Below are positions 1 through 9,022 of a stretch of DNA of 64,000 bases, piece by piece. The stretch is from Vitreoscilla filiformis. Its GTDB lineage: Bacteria > Pseudomonadota > Gammaproteobacteria > Burkholderiales > Burkholderiaceae_C. A model generated the notes under the pieces. That model had not been told where the DNA came from. It did not search any database and saw only the letters and a program-made list of their open reading frames with translations. Location of the stretch: contig NZ_CP022423.1 of assembly GCF_002222655.1 (NCBI RefSeq), positions 2,108,001-2,172,000 of the forward strand. The letters run 5' to 3'. How positions within the stretch are numbered: position 1 is the stretch's first letter; each line of letters opens with the position of its first letter. The translations under genes were made by a program, and so were the position numbers.

Positions 1-402
1 CTGTGGGGGCCGCAGACGCCCGCCGTGCTGCTGGCCGCCGTCAGTGCGGCGCTGATGCTGGGGGCGCTGGGGTTGCTGCTCTCGGTTCACATCCGCCAGT
101 TGGAGAACTTCGCCGGGACGATGAACTTTGTCATCTTCCCGATGTATTTCATGTCCACGGCGCTCTATCCGCTGTGGAAGCTGGAAGAGTCCGGCGCCGA
201 ATGGGTGTGGTGGATCGCCCGCTTCAACCCCTTCACCCATGCCGTGGAATGGCTGCGTTTTGCCATCTACGGCAAGGACGCGGGCGATTCACCCTGGATC
301 GTGCTGGGCACACTGGCCCTGTGTTTCGCCCTGGCCGCCTGGGGCTATGACCCGCAGCGCGGTTTCGGCGCCCTCACCAAACGACCAGGAGGCGCCGCAT
401 GA
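1..402 (+). CDS. ABC-2 type transporter permease, C-terminal part
   Basis: This is the end of an integral membrane subunit of an ABC-2 type exporter; its start lies before the window. The reading frame is open from base 1. The visible 133 residues hold two or three hydrophobic segments and the patterns FPMYFMSTALYPLW and NPFTHAVEWLRF, which are typical of the last part of ABC-2 permeases (DrrB/NodJ type). The stop overlaps the start of the next gene (399) by 4 bases, so the genes are co-transcribed. Substrate cannot be told from this fragment. Confidence 0.85.
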   Translation: MWGPQTPAVLLAAVSAALMLGALGLLLSVHIRQLENFAGTMNFVIFPMYFMSTALYPLWKLEESGAEWVWWIARFNPFTHAVEWLRFAIYGKDAGDSPWIVLGTLALCFALAAWGYDPQRGFGALTKRPGGAA

Positions 403-1022
403 GCCGCTTCGTTGTCCCGCTGGCGCCCGACGTGCTGGCCCAGCGCATCACTTGGGCGTGGCGTTTGGCGGCGGTCACGTGCGTGTTCATCGCCCTGTGG
501 ATGCAGCAGCGGGGGTTGTGGGCGGCGCTGCTGGAGGGCGATCCGAGCGGCATCAGCGCCGGCATCGTGGGGTTGAGTGCCGTGCTGACCGGCTGGTGCG
601 GGATGCGTGCGAATGTGCTGGCGCAGCAAGCCGAACCCGATTCAGCCTGGCGCCAGGCGTGGGCGCAGGACGTGCAGCGCGTGCCCGACCAAGCCCCGGC
701 CCTGCTCAACGAGCGCAGCCACGGTGCCCACGAAACCGCCTGGTGGTTTGCCGGTGCCACCATCAAACTCGGGTTGCTGGGCACGGTGGTGGGGTTCATC
801 GTCATGTCGGCGCAGATCGGGCGGATGCCGGGGTTCGATCTCGATCAGGTGCAGACCATGCTCAAGCAGATGACTTCGGGCATGGCCATTGCGCTTTACA
901 CCACGTTGGTCGGGCTGGTGGCGAACCTGTGGCTGGGCTTGCAACTGCTGTTGCTGGATCGCTTGGCGGATCGAATCGTGGCCGACATCGTCGCCAGCGC
1001 GCCCGCCGCGCCGGATGCCTGA
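399..1022 (+). CDS. MotA/TolQ/ExbB-like membrane protein
   Basis: A 207-residue inner-membrane protein. Hydrophobic segments lie near residues 20-37, 50-65, 120-145 and 160-185. The segment around residues 115-185 (IKLGLLGTVVGFIVMSAQI, then SGMAIALYTTLVGLVANLWL) has the glycine-rich pattern of the MotA/TolQ/ExbB proton channel family. The next gene encodes an ExbD/TolR-like single-span protein, so the two probably form an energy-coupling complex. The start ATG overlaps the upstream permease stop. Family assignment is good. The driven process is unknown, although the neighbouring lipoprotein suggests an envelope function. Confidence 0.75.
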   Translation: MSRFVVPLAPDVLAQRITWAWRLAAVTCVFIALWMQQRGLWAALLEGDPSGISAGIVGLSAVLTGWCGMRANVLAQQAEPDSAWRQAWAQDVQRVPDQAPALLNERSHGAHETAWWFAGATIKLGLLGTVVGFIVMSAQIGRMPGFDLDQVQTMLKQMTSGMAIALYTTLVGLVANLWLGLQLLLLDRLADRIVADIVASAPAAPDA

Positions 1023-1040
1023 CAACCCAGGAGCACCGGC

Positions 1041-1643
1041 ATGGCCATGCTGCGCAACCGCCGGCACGACGAGATTGACCCGTTCTCGGACTTGCTGTTC
1101 AACACCCTGCTGGCTTTTGTGATGCTGTTCGCCATCGCTTTGGTGGCGATGAATCCGAAAGCCAAAACCGGGGTGATCGACGCCAAAGCCGAGTTCATCA
1201 TCACCGTGACCTGGCCGGACATGAACCCGAACGACATCGACACTTGGATCGAAGACCCGGGCGGTAACAAAGTGTGGTTCCGCGCCCGCGAGGCCGGGAT
1301 GATGCACCTCGACCGCGACGACCGAGGGCTGGCCAACGACAGCATCGTGGTCAACGGCCAGCAAGTGGTGAATCCGCTGAACCAGGAGGTGGTGACGATC
1401 CGGGGTTTTGCGCCGGGTGAGTACACCGTCAACGCCCATTACTACGACAGCAAGAACGGCAGCCCGGTCAACGTCACCGTGTCGGTGGTGAAGGTGAATC
1501 CGCGTGCCGAAGTGGTGTTCTACGGCACCGTGACCCTGGCGCGCAAAGGCGATGAGGGCACCGCCGTGCGCTTTTCTGTGAACCGCGATGGCGGGGTGGA
1601 CAGCGTCAACACCCTGCCCAAAACCTTGGTGGAGAGGATGTGA
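1041..1643 (+). CDS. ExbD/TolR-like periplasmic-domain protein
   Basis: A 200-residue protein with a short cytoplasmic start, one membrane span at about residues 20-36 (LLFNTLLAFVMLFAIALVAM), and a long periplasmic part. The order DPFSDLLFNTLL resembles the N-terminus of ExbD/TolR, where an Asp sits just before or in the span. The periplasmic part contains a predicted beta-rich domain (TWPDMNPNDIDTWIEDPGG) that is longer than in classical ExbD. It follows the ExbB-like gene by 18 bases, which supports a paired stator. What it energises is not visible. Confidence 0.65.
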   Translation: MAMLRNRRHDEIDPFSDLLFNTLLAFVMLFAIALVAMNPKAKTGVIDAKAEFIITVTWPDMNPNDIDTWIEDPGGNKVWFRAREAGMMHLDRDDRGLANDSIVVNGQQVVNPLNQEVVTIRGFAPGEYTVNAHYYDSKNGSPVNVTVSVVKVNPRAEVVFYGTVTLARKGDEGTAVRFSVNRDGGVDSVNTLPKTLVERM

Positions 1644-1647
1644 GCCC

Positions 1648-2148
1648 ATGAATGCGACCGATGCCATCTTGTGGGCCTTTGTGGCGCTGGCTTTTGTGCT
1701 GGCGCTGGCCTGCGTGTTTTCACCCTGGCCGCGCTGGGCCAAGGCGCTGCTGATCGCCGCCACCGCTGCGCTGTACGTCGGGGCCGATGCCGGGTTGGAA
1801 GCGGTGTGGGGCTTGCCCAGCCGCCAGGCCCTGCCTGAGCGGTTCGTGCTGCTGGCGGCGGTCATTGACGAGCCGAGCAAAAACCGGCCAGGTGCGTTGT
1901 ACGTTTGGGTGAATGCCATCGAGAACGGCAAGCCCGCTGCCAAGCCCCGCGCCTACCAACTGCCTTACAGCAAGGATTTGCACGCGCTGCTCAACGAAGG
2001 GCTGAAGAAGGTGCGGCAAGGCGTCAGCCAGATGGGCACGGCTGAACCCAAGCGTGGGCCCAAAGGGCTGTCTTGGCTGCGCCCCGGCAGCGATGAGCAG
2101 GAAGTGAAGATCCGCGACCTGCCCGCGCCCCAGCTTCCCGAGAAGTGA
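1648..2148 (+). CDS. Small two-span membrane protein of unknown function
   Basis: A 166-residue protein with two hydrophobic segments at about residues 7-23 and 29-47, followed by a soluble, lysine- and proline-rich tail. The ATG at 1648 was chosen because it lies 4 bases after the preceding stop, within the same operon; the frame is also open upstream. I do not recognise the family. Its place between the ExbD-like gene and a lipoprotein suggests it belongs to the same envelope complex. Confidence 0.6.
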   Translation: MNATDAILWAFVALAFVLALACVFSPWPRWAKALLIAATAALYVGADAGLEAVWGLPSRQALPERFVLLAAVIDEPSKNRPGALYVWVNAIENGKPAAKPRAYQLPYSKDLHALLNEGLKKVRQGVSQMGTAEPKRGPKGLSWLRPGSDEQEVKIRDLPAPQLPEK

Positions 2149-2156
2149 GGCCCCCG

Positions 2157-2858
2157 ATGCACACGCTTTCTCTGCTGGCGCTGTTGAGCGCTGCCACGCT
2201 GGCCGGTTGCAGCCCGCCCGCAGGTGCGGATTTGTTCCCGCTCGGTCAGGGCCGAAGCTGGACGTATGACGTGAAAACCGAGTGGGAAAACAACACCGTC
2301 GATCATGAAACCTACGTCTTCACCGGCCACGGCAGCGAAGCGCTGGGCGATGGCCGAGCATTTCGGCGCCGCAGCGACACGGGGGTGGATTACTGGCTGC
2401 GCGTGGACGCCAGCGGCGTCTACCGAGTCGCCAGCAAAACCGACCTCGACGCCGAACCGCAACCCGACCCCGCGCCGCGCTACGTCCTCAAATTTCCGTT
2501 GCAGGTGGGCACGGCTTGGCAGGCCAGCACCACGGCCTACTTGCTCAAGCGCAACCAAGAATTTCCGCCTGAAATCAGACACAGCCACCGCAACATCCCC
2601 ATGAACTACGTCATTGAGGCCCTCGGGGACAAAGTGGCCACCCGCGCCGGCACCTTCGAGGGCTGCGTGCGCGTCAAGGGCACGGCCAGTGTCAAGCTGT
2701 TTGCCGACCCGGTGGTCGGCTGGAAAGACATGCCCCTCAGCACGCTGGAGTGGTACTGCCCCGGCGTGGGCCTGGTGAAGCTGGAGCGGCGCGAGCCGGC
2801 GAACTCGACCTTCTTGGCCGGGGGCACTTTGACCATGGAATTGACCGAATGGAACTGA
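2157..2858 (+). CDS. Predicted lipoprotein
   Basis: A 233-residue secreted protein. The N-terminus is a lipoprotein signal peptide with the lipobox L-A-G-C, so the mature protein should start at that cysteine and be lipid-anchored. The rest is a beta-rich domain beginning DLFPLGQGRSWTY, a pattern seen in hypothetical periplasmic proteins with no firm function. ATG 2157 gives the cleanest signal peptide; an in-frame ATG at 2145 overlaps the previous stop. It closes the ExbB/ExbD-like operon. Confidence 0.65.
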   Translation: MHTLSLLALLSAATLAGCSPPAGADLFPLGQGRSWTYDVKTEWENNTVDHETYVFTGHGSEALGDGRAFRRRSDTGVDYWLRVDASGVYRVASKTDLDAEPQPDPAPRYVLKFPLQVGTAWQASTTAYLLKRNQEFPPEIRHSHRNIPMNYVIEALGDKVATRAGTFEGCVRVKGTASVKLFADPVVGWKDMPLSTLEWYCPGVGLVKLERREPANSTFLAGGTLTMELTEWN

Positions 2859-3853
2859 ACCGCATGTCGCGCCGGCAGGCGCTGGGGCATTTGTCGCATT
2901 TGTCGGCGTGGGGCATTGCGGCGCTGGCGGGGCCGGTGGGCGCACAACCCAGCGCCAGCGCGTTTCCCCACAAACCCATCACCCTGTGGGTGCCGTGGCC
3001 AGCGGGCGGCGCCACCGACGTGTGCATGCGCGTGTTGGCCGATGTCGCGGGCCGCCACCTGGGCCAACGGGTGTTGATCGAAAACCGTGCTGGTGCCGGG
3101 GGCACGCTGTGCATGCCGATCCTGCAACAAGCCGCGCCGGACGGGTACACCGTGGCCCAATTGCCGTATCCCGCGCTGCGTGTGCCGTGGATGCAAAAAG
3201 TGCTGTGGGATCCGATCCGCGACACCACCCCACTGCTGCAACTCAGCGGTGTGACGTTTGGCATCCTCGTGCCAGCCAACAGCCCGTGGCACAGCGTGGA
3301 CGAGTTGTTCGCCTGGGCCAAAGCCCATCCCGGGGAGTTGACCGTCTCGACCAACGGTGTGGCCACCACCCCGCACACGGTGATGGAGGCGCTGTCGGCG
3401 CGCAAGGGCTTCAGTTATGTGCATGTGCCTTACAAAGGCACGTCCGAGCAGATGCTGGCGCTGGCTTCCGGGCAAACGATGGTGGGCATGAACTCGAACG
3501 GTTTCGCGCCGTTTGTGGACAGCGGCAAGTTGCGCCTGTTGGCCACCACCGGCGAACAACGCGCCCGGCGCTGGCCCACGGCGCCGACGCTCAAAGAGTT
3601 AGGCGTGGGCATCGTCGCCAACTCGCCTTATGGCTTGGTGGGGCCACGCGGCCTGCCGGCGGGTGTGGTGCAGGTGCTGCACCAAGCGTTCAGAGCGGCG
3701 CTGCTCGATCCGGCCCACGTCGCTGAGTTGGCGAAGTACGACCAAGAACCGGCCCACCTCAACCCCGAGGACTACGGTCACGCCTTGCGTGACGCCTACG
3801 CGGCTGAGAAACGCCACGTTGAGCGTTTGGGTTTGCTGCGGGCAGCGGGCTGA
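2849..3853 (+). CDS. Bug/TctC-type extracytoplasmic solute-binding protein
   Basis: A 334-residue periplasmic binding protein of the tripartite tricarboxylate transporter (TTT) family, which is greatly expanded in Burkholderiales. It has a signal sequence with twin arginines (MSRRQALGHLSHLS), then the family hallmarks ITLWVPWPAGGATDVCMRVLAD near the mature start and VPYKGTSEQMLALASGQ in the middle. ATG 2849 overlaps the lipoprotein stop; ATG 2864 is also possible. No TctA/TctB genes lie beside it, so it is an orphan receptor that must share a permease or act as a sensor. Ligand unknown. Confidence 0.85.
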   Translation: MELNRMSRRQALGHLSHLSAWGIAALAGPVGAQPSASAFPHKPITLWVPWPAGGATDVCMRVLADVAGRHLGQRVLIENRAGAGGTLCMPILQQAAPDGYTVAQLPYPALRVPWMQKVLWDPIRDTTPLLQLSGVTFGILVPANSPWHSVDELFAWAKAHPGELTVSTNGVATTPHTVMEALSARKGFSYVHVPYKGTSEQMLALASGQTMVGMNSNGFAPFVDSGKLRLLATTGEQRARRWPTAPTLKELGVGIVANSPYGLVGPRGLPAGVVQVLHQAFRAALLDPAHVAELAKYDQEPAHLNPEDYGHALRDAYAAEKRHVERLGLLRAAG

Positions 3854-3857
3854 AGCT

Positions 3858-4514
3858 TCAGCCGTCCAGGCCGTGCCACTGGGCATAACGCAGCAATTCC
3901 ACCGCGTTGCTCACCCCCAGTTTTTGGCGAATGAGCGATTGCTGATTCGCCACCGTCTTGGGGGACAGGCACAGCCGCTGCGCGATCTCCTCCAAACTCA
4001 GGCCGGCAAGGAGGTGGCGCAACACGTCGAACTCGCGGGCCGATAACTGCTCATGCGGCGCCGGCGCAGTGGGGGCCTCGGCGGGGATCGCGTGCGCGGC
4101 CACATCCTGCGACACCACCCGTTCGCCCTGGCGCACCGCCCGCACCGCAGCCACCAGTTCTTCCGGCGGGCTGCTTTTGGTGACAAACCCAGCGGCACCC
4201 GCTCGCAGGCTTTGATTCACCACGGCGGGGCTGTCGTGCATGCTGAAAATCAGCACGCGCAGGCTTGGCCAGCGCAGCCGCACCCGGCGCAGCAAGTCCA
4301 ACCCGCTGCGACCAGGCATGGACAAATCCAGCACCATCACCTCGGCCAAAGCCCCAGCCGACACCGGCTGGCGTTGCAACAAGGCATAGGCCGCATCGGC
4401 ATCGGCACATTCCCCGACGACGAGCATGTCGGGCTCCAACTCCAGCAAGCGGCGGTAGCCAGCGCGCACCACGGCGTGGTCGTCCACCAACAGAACGCGG
4501 GTCGGGGCGGTCAT
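3858..4514 (-). CDS. NarL/FixJ-family response regulator
   Basis: A 218-residue two-component regulator. The receiver domain has the acidic pair VDDHAVVRAGYR near the start, the phosphoacceptor Asp in VLDLSMPGRSG, and the conserved Lys in FVTKSSPPEEL. A LuxR-type helix-turn-helix follows (LSAREFDVLRHLLAGLSLEEIAQ). ATG 4514 fits the family length; its first bases overlap the end of the sensor kinase gene upstream (4511), so the two are translationally coupled. It probably controls nearby genes such as the divergent TonB-dependent receptor, but this is inference. Confidence 0.9.
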   Translation of the reverse strand: MTAPTRVLLVDDHAVVRAGYRRLLELEPDMLVVGECADADAAYALLQRQPVSAGALAEVMVLDLSMPGRSGLDLLRRVRLRWPSLRVLIFSMHDSPAVVNQSLRAGAAGFVTKSSPPEELVAAVRAVRQGERVVSQDVAAHAIPAEAPTAPAPHEQLSAREFDVLRHLLAGLSLEEIAQRLCLSPKTVANQQSLIRQKLGVSNAVELLRYAQWHGLDG

Positions 4515-5953
4515 GCCAGCGTCTCCGCAGACCACGTGAAATCAGCCGCCAGGCGCAACCCGGGGCGCTCGGCTCCAGGGCTCAGGGGCTGGCAGCACAG
4601 TTCGACCCCTTGGGCCCAAACCCGCTCTTTCAAACCGGCCAGGCCGTTGCCGCGCCGCAAGGCTTCCCCGAGCGCCGGCAAGCCCACACCGTCATCTTCC
4701 ACCGCCCAATGCAGGTGACCGTCGGCAGAGAGGTGGACGCGCAAACAGGCCGTGCGGGCGTGGGCATGGCGGGCGACGTTGGTCAGCGCTTCTTGGCTGA
4801 TGCGGTACACATCGGCGGCCAACCCATCGGGCCAGGGCCAAGCATCGGACGCGGGCGGGCAACGAAGGTCGAGTTGGAACGTGGTGCCCACGCCGGGCGC
4901 ACGCTGCCAACTGGCCACCAGCGCGGTCAAGGCTTCGACCCACGCGGCCCCGCCGTCGCCCTCGGTGCCCGCTGGCCATGGACGCAAGCGGGCCAAGGTG
5001 GCGCGAATGTCGTGCTGAAGCTGGCCGATTTGTTCGGCCATGCCGGCCAGCACTGGGGCGGCGGGGTCGGTGCTGGGCCGCTGCCGCGTCAGCCACGCGA
5101 CATCGACGCGCAACGCCGTCAAACGCTGCCCAAATTCATCGTGCAGTTCACGCGCCAAGCGGCGGCGCTCGTCGTCTTGCACCGTCAGCACTTGGCGGGT
5201 GAGGCGGCGCTGTTCGGCCTCGGCTTGGGCCAAAGCGTCCGCCAGGGCGCGCAGGGCGCCGGCCACCGCTTCCAGCTCGGCCACGGGCATGGGGGGCAGG
5301 TGGCGCAGGGCGTCGCGCTGGCCTTGTTGCAGCGCCCCGATGGCCGACACCATCGTCCCCAGCGGGGCCAGGGCGCGTCGGGTGTTCCAGCCCATCACCA
5401 GCAAGATGCCGACCACCACCCCGGCCAGCACGCCCAGCCCTTCGAGCAAAAACGTCAGCGCTTCGGAGCGTTCGCTGTCCGGGCGGGCGCTCAGGGCGAT
5501 GAACCACGCGCCGCCTTGCGGTCGGGCGACTTGCCATGCCACGGTGAAAGACTCCGGCGCGCGCCAGCGATCCAGCCAAGCCGCCACCGTGGGCGGCAGT
5601 TGGGGCGGCTCGTCGGCGGTGGACAGCAGGGGGTGGCCATGGGCATCGCGCACCGTCAGTTGCAGGTGACGCAACTCGCCTTCGCTTTGCCAGAGGCGCA
5701 GGGTGCGCAGCGCTTGCTCGTCGCTTTGCTGCGGCAGCAGGGCCAGATGCTGGCTGAGTTGGGCCAAGGTGCGGGCAGCGAGCAATTCTTCGTCCACATC
5801 GCTGTGCAAGCGCAGCAGCCCCAGCACCAAACCCAACACCAAGCCCAAACCCGCCACCGCCACGGCGCGCCACATGATGAGACGCGGCAGAGCCAACGGC
5901 ACCCGAGGGGAGCGCGCTCCCCACAACCCAGACAAAACAGACCGAACAGACAT
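4511..5953 (-). CDS. NarX/DesK-type sensor histidine kinase
   Basis: A 480-residue membrane kinase with two spans (about residues 28-47 and 165-185) that bracket a periplasmic sensor of roughly 115 residues. A linker follows, then a HisKA_3 dimerisation box with the phosphorylated His in RRLARELHDEFGQRL (near residue 265), then an HATPase domain containing VEDDGVGLP. It phosphorylates the LuxR-type regulator encoded just downstream. The gene starts 99 bases from the divergent TonB-dependent receptor, so the pair may regulate that receptor. The signal is unknown. Confidence 0.88.
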   Translation of the reverse strand: MSVRSVLSGLWGARSPRVPLALPRLIMWRAVAVAGLGLVLGLVLGLLRLHSDVDEELLAARTLAQLSQHLALLPQQSDEQALRTLRLWQSEGELRHLQLTVRDAHGHPLLSTADEPPQLPPTVAAWLDRWRAPESFTVAWQVARPQGGAWFIALSARPDSERSEALTFLLEGLGVLAGVVVGILLVMGWNTRRALAPLGTMVSAIGALQQGQRDALRHLPPMPVAELEAVAGALRALADALAQAEAEQRRLTRQVLTVQDDERRRLARELHDEFGQRLTALRVDVAWLTRQRPSTDPAAPVLAGMAEQIGQLQHDIRATLARLRPWPAGTEGDGGAAWVEALTALVASWQRAPGVGTTFQLDLRCPPASDAWPWPDGLAADVYRISQEALTNVARHAHARTACLRVHLSADGHLHWAVEDDGVGLPALGEALRRGNGLAGLKERVWAQGVELCCQPLSPGAERPGLRLAADFTWSAETLA

Positions 5954-6052
5954 GTCGCCAGTCTGCCAGCCCGCAGGTCGGGAAAACTTCCCGATCGAAT
6001 GGGAACGGGGTTTGCAGGCGCAGCGGTCTCAAATCAGCACAACGGAGACACC

Positions 6053-8362
6053 ATGCCCCCTCGTTTCGTTTGCCCTGTGGTTCGGCCCATGGCCTGGGCA
6101 GTTCAAGCCTGTTTGATGACCCTGAGCGGGCATGTCTGGGCGGAAGAAGCCGTGCCCTCGGTCGACATCATCGGCACTGCCCCTTTGCCCGGGCAAGGGG
6201 TGGATCGTGCCGCGCTGCCCTACACCACCCACGTTTTACGCCGGGCCGATCTGGACGCCGCTCAAGCCCTCAACCTGAGTGAGCTGCTGGCCCAACAGGT
6301 GCCGGGGGTGCAGATCAACGACATCCAGGGCAGCCCCTTTCAGGGTGACGTGAGTTACCACGGCCACCGGGCTTCGGGTTTGTTGGGCGCGGCGCAAGGG
6401 CTGTCGGTGTACCTCGATGGCGTGCGCATCAACGAACCCTTCGGTGATGTGGTGAATTGGGACATGGTGCCGGAGTTCGCCCTGCAATCGGTCAGCTTGG
6501 TGCCCGGGGCCAACCCGGCATTTGGTTTGAACACCCTGGGGGGCGCACTGGCGCTGCGCACCGCCAGCGGTGTGACCGCCCCGGGGACGCGGGTCGAAGC
6601 TTCGGCGGGCCGTTTTGGCCGGCGCCAACTGTCGCTGTCCCACGGCGGCAGCAACGAGGACGGATGGCACCACTACGTCGCCCTTTCGGGCTTTCAGGAG
6701 GACGGGTGGCGGGATCATTCCGCCGGTCACTTGGGCACCGTGTTCGCCAAACTCGGGCGGGCCTTCGCGCATGACGAGTTCACCCTGAGCCTGTTGGCCG
6801 GGCGCAGCCGCTTGGTGGGCAACGGGTTGATTCCGCTGGATACCTTCGATGAAGATGGCCAGCGTCAGCCCGATGTGGGAGCGAACCAACGCAGCGCCGT
6901 TTACACCCACCCCGACGAAACCCGCAACCGCATGTTGCAACTCAGCGCCGAGTGGCGCCACGACATGGACGCCCGCACGCGCTTGGAGGCCCTGGCTTGG
7001 TATCGCCACAGTGACCGCCACACCGTCAACGGAGATTTGGCCGATGACGAGGAAGAAGAAGGTGGCGGCACTGAGGCCGACGAACCCGCTGCTCGCGCCA
7101 GCCTGAACCGCACCGCCACACGCCAGCATGCGGTGGGGGTGAGTGTGGGCGTGTCCGGACGGCAAGCGGCCCATCAGTGGCAAGTGGGCTTCACCTGGGA
7201 TCAATCGCGCACCCACTACGACCAAACCGAACAAGCCGGCGAGCTGGACGCGACGCGTGGGGTGGTCGCGCTGAACGAACCGGTTGAACCCAGCGCCCGC
7301 GTCGCCGGACGGCAGCAGAACGTGGGGTTCTATGCCGGTGACACTTGGGCGCTGACCCCACGCACCCACCTGACAGGTGGGCTGCGCTGGCAACACGCCA
7401 GCGTGAGCAACCAGCTTTCGACAGCCGATGAGGACAGCGGCCAGTTGGCAGCGCAGCCGCGTGAACGGTTTGATTACCGCAGCGTCAATCCGGCGCTCGG
7501 GCTGTCCCATCGGTTTGAAGCGGGTTGGACGTTGTTCGGCCAATGGGCTCGCAACACCCGTGTGCCCACGGTGATTGAGCTGGGCTGCGCCGATCCGGCA
7601 CAACCGTGCCGCCTGCCTGCCGGGCTGCAATCCGACCCCTACCTGCGTCCTGTGCGTGCCACCACCACCGAGGTGGGGATGCGGTTCGGGCCGCTGTCCG
7701 CGTCGGCGCAGGGGTGGCGCGGGGCCGTGTCCGTGTTTCGCAACGACAACCGGGACGACATTTTGTTCCGCAGCGTCAGCGTCAATGGCCAGTTGGGGTA
7801 CTTCCAAAACTTTGCCCTCACACGCTACCAAGGCTGGGATTGGAGCCTGGGTCATCGCGCTGCGCAGTGGGACGCCCGCCTGGCCTACAGCCAATTGCAC
7901 GCCAGTTACCAAGCCCATGGCGTGCTGCGCATGGGGGATCGCAACGTGACGATCCGCCCAGGCACCGAAATGGCGGGGGTTCCGCGCCACACCCTCAAAG
8001 CGTCGGTGGATTGGCTGGGGTGGGCTTCGTGGCGTTTGGGGTTGGATGTGCAGGCGTTTTCGCGTCGGGGCGTCAATGGCAACGAGGACGGGCGTTTGAG
8101 TGACGATGCCACCGCGTCGCAGCGGCTGTCCTTGCCGGGTTACGCGCTGCTGCACGCTCGGGCCAGTTGGCACCCCGCGCCAACGGTCGAGGTGTTCGGC
8201 AGTGTGCGCAACCTCCTGAATCGGACGTACGCCAGTTTCGGCACCTTGGCAGCCACCCACTTTGATGCCCAAGGCCAATGGAGCGACGAAGAACGCGACG
8301 CGCTGTTCGTGGCCCCCGGTGCGCCGCGCTCCGTGACGTTAGGCGTGCGATGGCAGTTCTGA
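6053..8362 (+). CDS. TonB-dependent outer-membrane receptor
   Basis: A 769-residue outer-membrane active transporter. A signal peptide ends near AWA/EEA, then comes a possible TonB box (VDIIGTA). The plug domain lies at about residues 60-170, with LSELLAQQVPGVQINDIQG and VYLDGVRINEPFGD. A long beta-barrel ends in the aromatic terminal residue of GVRWQF. An acidic run, DDEEEEGGG, sits in an extracellular-loop position. The ATG at 6053 is preceded by ACGGAG. The frame stays open upstream to 4265, but that part only mirrors the opposite-strand kinase genes. Substrate is unknown; regulation by the divergent two-component pair is likely. Confidence 0.88.
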   Translation: MPPRFVCPVVRPMAWAVQACLMTLSGHVWAEEAVPSVDIIGTAPLPGQGVDRAALPYTTHVLRRADLDAAQALNLSELLAQQVPGVQINDIQGSPFQGDVSYHGHRASGLLGAAQGLSVYLDGVRINEPFGDVVNWDMVPEFALQSVSLVPGANPAFGLNTLGGALALRTASGVTAPGTRVEASAGRFGRRQLSLSHGGSNEDGWHHYVALSGFQEDGWRDHSAGHLGTVFAKLGRAFAHDEFTLSLLAGRSRLVGNGLIPLDTFDEDGQRQPDVGANQRSAVYTHPDETRNRMLQLSAEWRHDMDARTRLEALAWYRHSDRHTVNGDLADDEEEEGGGTEADEPAARASLNRTATRQHAVGVSVGVSGRQAAHQWQVGFTWDQSRTHYDQTEQAGELDATRGVVALNEPVEPSARVAGRQQNVGFYAGDTWALTPRTHLTGGLRWQHASVSNQLSTADEDSGQLAAQPRERFDYRSVNPALGLSHRFEAGWTLFGQWARNTRVPTVIELGCADPAQPCRLPAGLQSDPYLRPVRATTTEVGMRFGPLSASAQGWRGAVSVFRNDNRDDILFRSVSVNGQLGYFQNFALTRYQGWDWSLGHRAAQWDARLAYSQLHASYQAHGVLRMGDRNVTIRPGTEMAGVPRHTLKASVDWLGWASWRLGLDVQAFSRRGVNGNEDGRLSDDATASQRLSLPGYALLHARASWHPAPTVEVFGSVRNLLNRTYASFGTLAATHFDAQGQWSDEERDALFVAPGAPRSVTLGVRWQF

Positions 8363-9022
8363 GCGCGATTCCCAGAACGTGACCGCATAGTGGCCCGAAC
8401 GGGTCCAACGGTTGTACGCGGGGGGCCAGGCTTCCACTTGGTGCAGGTAACGCGACTGGCGCAGGCAGTCGTTATGTACCGGGTTCATGTACGCCACCCG
8501 CACACGGCGCGGGCGGTGATCCAGCGAGTCGTCCAACCGGGCCAGCACATCGGACAGGGTGCCGGGGCCAAACGGGTGGAACATGAACAACACCGTGGTG
8601 TGGACATGCGGGTAGTGTTGGGCCGGCGATTCGATGAACTCAATGGCCGGGGTGGTGACACGCTGGCGACACTGCTGCACCAACGCTCCGTTGATGTCCA
8701 CGCCAATGGCACGGCCCGCGCCCAAGCGGTGCGCCGCAAAAACGGTGCGCCCTAAACCACTGCCCAAATCGACGTACACGTCTTCCGGCTGCAAGCGCAG
8801 GTGGCGAAGAATGCGCCACACATCCCCGTAAGGGGTGGGTTGGTAATGCACTTGGACGTAGGGGTCGTGGTCGGCCCCAACCTTGGGCACATAACCGAAG
8901 GTTTCGATGCCCAAGCGCCGATCCCAGAACTCATCGTAAGGGTTGGTCAGCCGTGCTTTCAGGTGTTTGCCGCGCAAGGCGTTCAGCAGCGATGGCATGG
9001 AGGCTCCAGTCGGTGTCGTCAT
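8339..9022 (-). CDS. Class I SAM-dependent methyltransferase
   Basis: A 227-residue enzyme with a Rossmann-type SAM site: motif I is VYVDLGSGLGRTVFAAHRLG (near residues 82-101), followed by AIGVDINGALV with the acidic ribose-binding residue. The end overlaps the TonB-dependent receptor gene on the other strand by 24 bases (convergent). The start is ATG 9022; ATG 8998 is a possible alternative. The Nudix gene ends at 9019, just upstream, with a 4-base overlap, so both are probably one transcript. The methyl acceptor is unknown. Confidence 0.75.
   Translation of the reverse strand: MTTPTGASMPSLLNALRGKHLKARLTNPYDEFWDRRLGIETFGYVPKVGADHDPYVQVHYQPTPYGDVWRILRHLRLQPEDVYVDLGSGLGRTVFAAHRLGAGRAIGVDINGALVQQCRQRVTTPAIEFIESPAQHYPHVHTTVLFMFHPFGPGTLSDVLARLDDSLDHRPRRVRVAYMNPVHNDCLRQSRYLHQVEAWPPAYNRWTRSGHYAVTFWESRSELPSHA

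Noticed and set aside
4265..6052. Plus-strand frame open from 4265 into the TonB-dependent receptor
   Set aside because: It mirrors the opposite-strand kinase and regulator genes, is rich in Arg/Gln/His/Gly, and lacks domains; the receptor begins at 6053 with a signal peptide.
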